NCBI RefSeq assembly: GCF_937616625.2
Contig: NC_065577.1
Location: 1,338,501-1,402,500 of the forward strand
Origin: Mercurialis annua
Taxonomy: Eukaryota; Streptophyta; Magnoliopsida; Malpighiales; Euphorbiaceae
DNA length: 64,000 bases
Direction: 5' to 3'
The first letter of the stretch is position 1; each line of letters starts with the position of its first letter. A program made the position numbers and the translations under genes. Shown piece after piece: positions 57,494-64,000 of the stretch. Under the pieces are notes generated by a model. The model was not told the origin of the DNA. It ran no database searches and saw only the letters and a list, made by a program, of their open reading frames with translations.

Positions 57494-59342
57494 AGAACTT
57501 AAAAACACTATGCATGCATAAACAGCTCAAAAAATACCTCATTGTCAACCGCGGAGACAAGAAGATAATGATCATCAGGAGAAAAGCAAACCATTGCGTT
57601 TCCTTTTGAACTCGAAGCAGTATAGCAAGGCTGAATTGGTTTCTGTCTCAGATCCCACAGTTTGACATCCCGATCAAAGGAAGAAGTAGCAAAAATCGAC
57701 GGAGAATGATTTGAGAATTTGACAACATTAATGTGTTCACTATGCATATCAGTGAACATCTGAATTTGCTTGCCAAAGTGAATATCATATAAAGCAACAT
57801 TTGTGGAGTATCCACTTGCAAGAAATAGTTCATCTGTAGCATTAACATGAACAGACGTCAATTGCTCGAAGTCATCAAATGTGACCGAACCAGAACCTGT
57901 ATACATGCGTGAAACCGTTGCGGACTTCATATGCTCAATGTCGAATAATTTTAGTGAACCATCGTCGGCTATAACCTGACATTCAACAGGAAATATACCC
58001 AAATTGAATGAGAGTCGGTCATGTTATGAGGATTCCAATAAGGTAGCAATTAATCAACCCAAACCAAATTACCTAAAAAGCAAGTTAAATTAAAATTTCA
58101 GTTTGGTTCCGTCGGTTAATTCGGTTATACCAGAAGTACATATCTTGCACAGATACTTGTTGACCCAGCATAGTCCCAACACACTATTCAATGCTCCAAA
58201 TTAGGGGATATAACTTACTACTTTCTCATTCTCATGGTTGACTACAACTACCTCCCCATCTAAATACTTTAAAACCTACTACAAAAGTTTTAATTCCAGC
58301 AGGGCTGTTGAACACATTCTGACAGTTTAAATACTTTAAAACCTACTACAAAGTTTTAATTCGACCAACAAAATTGTTCAGCCAGGTTTATCAACACCAA
58401 CAAACTTGTAAGGTGGTACAAAGTATAAATGATTTCAAAACTCGCATAGAAATTAGCTAACATAATTGTCAAGAAACTCAACAATCACCTAGTTGTTGCT
58501 TGAGTTTGAGCATTATTCACACTACTACAGCTATCAAATGACTCGAGAATCTCTACATGTAAAGTCTCCAATAAATTAAGTGCAAACAAACTGCTAAATT
58601 CATAAACATATAAAAACCAGTTTTGGAAAGTTATTGTCATATGATGGGAATGTAACTCAAGCTATAAATCCTAAATATCATCAAATAACAGTATCAATCA
58701 TAAAATGGACATCAGCTAAACATTATGAGATATTTCCATTTCAGTGGCTTGAAGTTCCTCTTTCCCACTTATATTACAAATAATAGGGTTCATTGCAAAT
58801 AAATGTCCAACGTTTAGCGTTTTTAGCGCTTTAATCGTGACTTTTAAATTTTGGTAAATTAATCGCTAACCTATAAACAAGTCAACAGTGAAATTATGTC
58901 AAAATTACCTCATAATATACATCAACTGCTTCAATCTCAGAACAAGACTCAATTGACATACACACATCAAGAAGAGGACCAAAATCACAATCTTTAAGCT
59001 GGTCCTAAAAAATCTCCAAATTACAAAGTTCATTGCAAGATTTTTTAACCTTTGCCTGAAACAATCAGTAGTCAAGTAAAGTAAATTAATTCATTAGATA
59101 CTTAACTCATCATTTTTCTTCTACCAATCAATTATTTTAGACTTAATGTCTTGAAAATAACAAACTTTGCGACTATGGTCAATTCTAACCGAACCTTTTA
59201 AAATTATCTCATTTTGCCCGTTTTGGAATGTTTTGTTTCTTTTACATCCAATTTTGAAAATAAACCGGTTTTTGCCACCATTAGTGGCAGTCATCGGAAA
59301 AAAAGAACAGTTTATTTTGCAAAAAAGCGGCTATAAAAGAAA

Positions 59343-59652
59343 GGGTTAATGTTACACATTTTGTTATTTTATTCACGCCGTTTATAAATCGTCATTTTTA
59401 TACACCAAGTATTAGTTTTTTTCAAATCAATACACCGAGTGAAAATCCGGTAAAAATCGCTGAGTTGGCAACCGGACAGTGACAAGTCATAACAAACCGG
59501 ATAATGATACGTCGGCGATTTTCACCGGATATTTATCCGGTGTATCAATTTGAAACAAAATTGGTAATTGGTGTACGAAAATAACAGTTTTTAAACGGCG
59601 TGATTAAAATGACAAAATGTGTAAAATTGTTGAATTTTTATGATATTACCCC
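59343..59652. mobile_element. Mutator-type MITE in an intron of the LRR-WD40 relic
   Basis: The ends GGGTTAATGTTACACATTTT and (reverse complement) GGGGTAATATCATAAAAATT share the CATTTTGTTATTTTATTCAC block. The flanks TAAAAGAAA (59334-59342) and TACAAGAAA (59653-59661) agree at 8 of 9. Same family as 45206-45510. The middle has an ATCCGGT/ACCGGAT inverted pair. Confidence 0.8.
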
Positions 59653-59902
59653 TACAAGAAACACGATATCCACAAAAGTTTATTATTTTTAAGACATTAA
59701 TCCAAAATATTACTCAGTTACCTTAAAGAACCATGATAAAACTCCCGGATTAGGTGTAACTCCATGCCTGGAACATGATTTAATATACCTGAAAATCAGA
59801 TTACTTTCTGAAATTAACACTATAAGCAGAATTCAATAAAATTCACAAATTAAAATTGAAAACGATGATCAGGATGCAAAATTAAAAGAACAGCTCTATA
59901 TA

Positions 59903-59972
59903 ATCATTGATAGAAATTAGAGAATCGAACCCACGACCTAGCAGTTTGCTGATATTATTGTATTACCATTAG
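59903..59972 (-). mobile_element. SINE fragment
   Basis: On the minus strand it reads CAGCAAACTGCTAGGTCGTG followed by a perfect Pol III B box (GGTTCGATTCT). It matches the central part of the SINE at 4887-4998; both ends are diverged. Confidence 0.65.
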
Positions 59973-60585
59973 TATGTCAATAGGAATTGTATTAATGTTG
60001 AGGGTTATTTTGATTATTTTATAGTTCGTTCGATTAATTAAATTATAAAATTTTAGACTCATCATAAAGTTTATATACTACTAATTTTTATTTCACTTGA
60101 TTCTTCACATACATTTTTTATTTAAAAAAATTAATAATTTATTTTATACTTTTATGGTTTTTTTATCGACGGAATTACAAAAAACGCCGATAATTTATTT
60201 TGTACTTTTATGATTTTTTTATCGACGGAATTACAAAAAAAGCCGTCGTTTTAATAAACATGAAAAGATGATGTTTTATACTTAAAAAGAATACATATGT
60301 ACAAAAATAAATTGTTAAAAAATATTTAAATATAAATTTTTTGTAAAGTACCAATTGTCATAAAGGTAAAGATTACAAAAAATATAGAATAAGTTTAGCC
60401 CAAAATTAAACAAATTCAACATGCATTATTTTAGTACATATTTCATAAACTTTCTAATGTTTTTTTTAATGGTTAAAAAGTAAATTTTGTAGAAATATGT
60501 TAGTTAATACTAAAGAAATCTATTCTGTTTTTCTTATTCAAATAAATATATTTTATTTTTTTTATATTTTTACCTTACAAAATAA

Positions 60586-61136
60586 TCCTTCCGTCTCAAA
60601 TTGCTAGGCAATTTAGAACAAATACAAATACTAAGAAAATTAGTTTATGTAGACAAAATGTTTATACAAAATTACCACATTTATCCTCATTTAATATAGT
60701 AGTAATTTTTGTCTTTTAACACCTTTTGTTTGACTTTTAATGAATTTTACTATTTATTCAGTTCAATATACACTTTCCTCTTTTTATTGTCCAATTAGTT
60801 GTTCACATTTTTTTAAATTGCAATTTAAAGTGTTAAATTTTTTATATTATACTTATTTAAAATTTATTATTTATTGTCATTAATTTAAAAAGTAAATTAG
60901 TCATAACATTTAATAAAAGTATAATATAAAAAATAAAAATAAAATTGTAAAAAGTTAGAGCATCAACTGTGTTTTTTAAACTGTGTGAAAAAAGAAAAAG
61001 TGAACTATCATTTTAAAACGCAAGCAGTATAATATAATAAATGACAGTATATATGATAATTTATTATTCAAATAATAAATAATTGTCTATAAATTAGAAG
61101 AAAAAAAATAGTGTGTATCAATTTGAGTCGGAAGGA
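60586..61136. mobile_element. Stowaway-like MITE (about 550 bp)
   Basis: The ends TCCTTCCGTCTCAAATTG and (reverse complement) TCCTTCCGACTCAAATTGAT are near-perfect inverted repeats of the type seen in Tc1/mariner MITEs. AT-rich, no protein. Confidence 0.7.
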
Positions 61137-61219
61137 ATAGTTTTTTCCATTTCTAATGTATATCATCGGTAGTAGTAGTTCTATTCAGTCTCTCGGTTCT
61201 ATCGTGTGATGGGTCCCCG

Positions 61220-61345
61220 CTGACCCAGCCTTTCTATAGCCCATCAAAGTTTAAGCCCAAGATTTGGCCCAAGTATTACTAAAAGAAACCAGAAGTTACA
61301 GACATAAACTGGAAAACAAAATACGACGTGTTTTCATATAATCTT
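61220..61345. repeat. Inverted partial copy of the TXND9-like promoter
   Basis: CAGCCTTTCTATAGCCCATC, continuing AAAGTTTAAGCCCA, matches the reverse complement of 48170-48205 with three mismatches in 34 bp. Weaker similarity continues through the CGACGT motif and the CATATAATCTTCTTC / TATATCATCATCTTC stretch. No gene follows it. Confidence 0.6.
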
Positions 61346-62572
61346 CTTCGTAATTTTTGAATGAATTTCCGAATTGTAAATACAATTCCTTGCAAACTAA
61401 AGTCACACCATACTTGTGTAATTATGATTCTTACATGTTCAAAATATAAACTGTTTGAAAATGAGAAATCCGAAATAATTTATATTAAGCTAATCTTGAA
61501 TGAGCAAAAGGAAATTAAAAATTGGAGAAGGATTATATGCAAATAAAATCCTTAATAATAATGTTTTTTGCTATTTTAATATGATTCTTATATTTTGCAA
61601 TTCAAAATACAATCTTTTAAAAATAGTATTCCCGTTAGAAAAATCTGATCAGACGGTGCAAATGTGGATATCAGACCTCATCTTACAATGCCTCTCATTT
61701 ATCTGTTTCAAAGATTGATCAAATTTTCAATGATTAAAATTTTCAATAATAATAAATTGACAAATATATAAAAAATGGCGAATTAGTATTAAATTTAAGA
61801 GTTTATTTAACATTAATTAAGATTATTTAGAATTAATTAAAATTAAGTTTTTTAAAATTAGATAATCTACTCTCTCTTTTTTTGTGTAAGAAGAGTGAAT
61901 TTGACTTGGTTTCGCTAAGTTACGAGTTGAATTGACCTGATTTTACTAAGTTGTGGGTTGAATTGTACTAAAAACTTTGAAAGGGACTTTTTAATATTTT
62001 GTGCTAAGTTCAAGGGTGATTTGATCCTTTGATAAAAAAAATGACTCAAGAGTTGCTCTGAATTGTAAACTAACAAAAGGAAAATGTTTGTTAGAATCCC
62101 TTTGATTCTACCATGAACGTCCCCACTAGTTGTTAGCATTAAAACGAAGGATGCTCAAAATTGTAGGTTTGATCTATCATTTTCATTTATAGTGACTATT
62201 CTCCCAAAATTGATTACCATAAATACTATATACCGCCTCGCCTACCATTTTCTTATGTGTCCTCACTTGTTGAATTCATTAGTTCTTTTTATTAATTGGG
62301 TTGTCGTATTTTAATTAGTGGGTATATTTATGTTTTGTGTGTGTTTATTTCCTATATGCTAATCAATTTTCTGATTCTAATGGTAAATAAAAATATTTCT
62401 GTTATAGACGGTTCATGACAAATAAAAGTAATAAAAAGTATATAATAATTAATCATATACGTAATAATAATGTGCCTATAATTTAGAACGACTTTTTTAA
62501 ATAGTGTGTATTAATTTGAGACGGAATAAGTATATATGAAAGTAAGATTAGCACTAGTAAATGCCTAGATTG

Positions 62573-63292
62573 ACTATCAACAGAAACACCCTATCCTCTT
62601 TTTTCTCTGAAAAAACTCTAGTCGTCCATAGATCTTTTTCAATTCTTCTTCAGCTACTATTAATGGTTCAGATATTGCCGTTAACGATAGCTATATTTTT
62701 ATGTTATTTTAATTTCATATAGTATAATAAGTAGCCAAATTTTTGTCATTTTTCTCTTGATGGATTAACATTTATCGACGAAGTGCAAATCCAATTCAAA
62801 TTTTCATAAATTAAGAATAGAAGATAGATTGGAGATCTTTCAACAATAAAGATGAAATCGTTCATGAGATATAGTAGTTTTTTTTAATTTTTTTAATATT
62901 GTATTTTGTTTATTTGTTTCGAGAATTTGTTTTGTCCTTTCTATATGAAAAGTTTGTTGTCTTTTTTATGTGAATGGTTGTTATTCCTTTTTTTATGAAG
63001 GTTCTCATTTGTTGGTTGTATCTGATATCACGGGTGTAGTTTCTGATCTTCATAAATTAATTTGCGGGTGATAGTGAAAATTGAGCGAAAAGACACTTTA
63101 TTGGCGAAATAGTTAAATAATTTATTTTTTATTTTTGTAAGTAAATTTGCAAATCAGACAACATGTTGTCTGTTCCATGTCAAGTTATTGAGTTTAGTTT
63201 TTAATTTTTTCCAAATTTTGTATAAATGTAACTGTTTCATATTCGAATAATGAACTTTGATGAATTCTAAAAAAAACTTATCAACTGATACA
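62573..63292 (+). mobile_element. Poly-A-tailed non-autonomous retroposon, copy B
   Basis: Second copy of the unit at 2032-2792, co-linear over its whole length: AAAAACTCTAGTCGTCC leader, GATGGATTAACATTTATCGA, AGATCTTTCAACAATAAAG, the TTTGTTGTCTTTTTTATGTG repeat tract, ACATGTTGTCTGTTCCATGT, and a TGAACTTTGATGAATTCTA plus A's end. The flanks ACTATCAACAGAAACA (62573-62588) and CTTATCAACTGATACA (63277-63292) agree at 12 of 16, suggesting a much older insertion than copy A. Confidence 0.8.
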
Positions 63293-64000
63293 TAATAACT
63301 GTGACTTAATCAAAATTTTTGAATACAACTCCTAAATATGCAATATTGTTGAAATTCATTTGCTACAAATATTTTTACTGAGGAAAATTAATTAATTAAA
63401 TAAATTTTTAAATTGCCTGATTTTTAATCAAATCAACCTAATTATTAGTTGTATCTGAAATCAATTTTATTAAAGCTTTGAAAATAAAAAAAAATCGAAC
63501 AGAATAAACTAGTCGACTAATTTGATTAAACCAATATAAATATAGATAAGAAAATTAAATTTAAATAATAAATATAAGATATTCTGTAAATTTGGTTAAT
63601 TAAATTTTCAAAATTCTTAATCGAGATAGTTTTTTTATTGCAATGGTCGAATTAAATGTCTAAATTATTTAATTAAATTCTAACTAGCCTAAGCCAAAAA
63701 AAGCAGCCGATTAAATTAATATGATTTTTTAACAGCATGGATGTAATGTGAAATTGAATAAACGCCACTAAATCGATTACACAAGTTGATTTTAATCATT
63801 TTAAAATTAATGTTAAAAGTTTGATTAAATTTAAAAAAAATGATTCATGAGACCTAAAGAGGAAAGAGGGGATAAAGTGAGGTTCATAATAGTATATAAT
63901 TATGAATAGGCTTTTCTCATGAAGGAGCCCACTCTTGTTCTATCTCTTACAAGAATTAGTAGTGCACGTGCTTTAGAGCGTTAAGAGGAAGTATGTTGTT
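63293..64000. other. AT-rich intergenic DNA
   Basis: Nothing gene-like seen. Confidence 0.45.

Larger units (their letters stand above)
54339..59788 (-). pseudogene. Relic of a plant LRR-WD40 repeat gene
   Basis: Four splice-bounded coding blocks on the minus strand fit one gene. Block 1: 59788-59722 (YIKSCSRHGVTPNPGVLSWF). Block 2: 59055-58909 (AKVKKSCNELCNLEI, stop TAG at codon 17, then DQLKDCDFGPLLDVCMSIES). Block 3: 57975-57538, an intact 146-codon exon with WD40 repeats (LKLFDIEHMKS, SGYSTNVALYDIHFGKQIQM, NHSPSIFATSSFDRDVKLWD, CFSPDDHYLLVSAVDNE). Block 4: 54422-54339 (VNLLASCDDDTESLYTQPSQ then PSTSMGG and stop). Blocks 1 and 2 join in phase. The LRR exons expected between blocks 2 and 3, and the final WD40 exon between 3 and 4, were not found. 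Nonsense codon, missing exons and inserted MITEs argue for a pseudogene. That block 4 belongs here is inference. A full homolog would be a cytosolic/nuclear scaffold of unclear role. Confidence 0.6.
59973..62572. other. Repeat-rich intergenic DNA
   Basis: No host gene is supported; the small frames at 61361-61718 and 61915-62139 have no family features. Contents: a tandem duplication of about 60 bp at 60130-60247 (ATCGACGGAATTACAAAAAA in each unit), the MITE at 60586-61136, an inverted partial copy of the TXND9-like promoter (61220-61345), a right-end fragment of the 10169-10943 family (about 61960-62035), and a Stowaway-like end (62490-62535, ATTAATTTGAGACGGA). Confidence 0.5.

Noticed and set aside
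61361..61718. Gene behind the promoter-like copy
   Set aside because: The frames of 61-72 codons have no similarity to the TXND9-like N-terminus or any other family and no intron structure.

Overview
This is a 64 kb piece of an AT-rich plant nuclear genome. The genes have GT-AG introns and plant-specific families occur throughout: a CHX antiporter, an E-type PPR protein, a DUF760 plastid protein, snakin/GASA and kiwellin. Plant-type transposons (Mutator-like elements, Helitrons, Stowaway-like MITEs, a tRNA-derived SINE, a solo LTR) fill most of the rest, and there is a decayed plastid accD insertion. The families fit a eudicot. I cannot name the species from sequence alone.

Layout. Positions 1-23,900 hold no ordinary host gene that I can recognise. 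This part contains a poly-A-tailed retroposon (2.0-2.8 kb), a SINE (4.9 kb), several MITEs, a degenerate ATCATAA-rich satellite (8.6-9.5 kb), a TIR element (10.2-10.9 kb), a 2.9 kb solo LTR (11.4-14.3 kb) and a complete 3.9 kb Mutator-like element (17.25-21.15 kb). The last has perfect 9-bp target duplications and a broken gene that joins a MuDR N-terminal region to a plant-mobile-domain-like tail.

Positions 23,900-48,030 are the gene-rich part: a cation/H+ antiporter of the CHX family (3 exons), a DUF760 chloroplast protein (6 exons), an intronless E-class PPR protein, a Pumilio RNA-binding protein (5 exons), and on the minus strand a phosducin-like/TXND9 protein (4 exons). Exon joins were worked out by hand and keep frame throughout.

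Positions 48,030-64,000 hold two small secreted-protein genes linked to defence: a snakin-1-type peptide (minus, 2 exons) and a kiwellin (plus, intronless). Each has a transposon just upstream of its TATA box. Around the kiwellin gene lies what looks like a decayed LRR-WD40 gene on the opposite strand, with an in-frame stop and missing exons. A decayed accD fragment of plastid origin lies at 53.0-53.9 kb. The window ends with a second copy of the retroposon seen at 2 kb.

The genes do not form a pathway or cluster; they are independent plant loci separated by transposons. I see no CRISPR array, no rRNA, no intact tRNA gene and no obviously new multi-gene system. The most unusual object is the hairpin-rich Mutator-like element with the composite gene.
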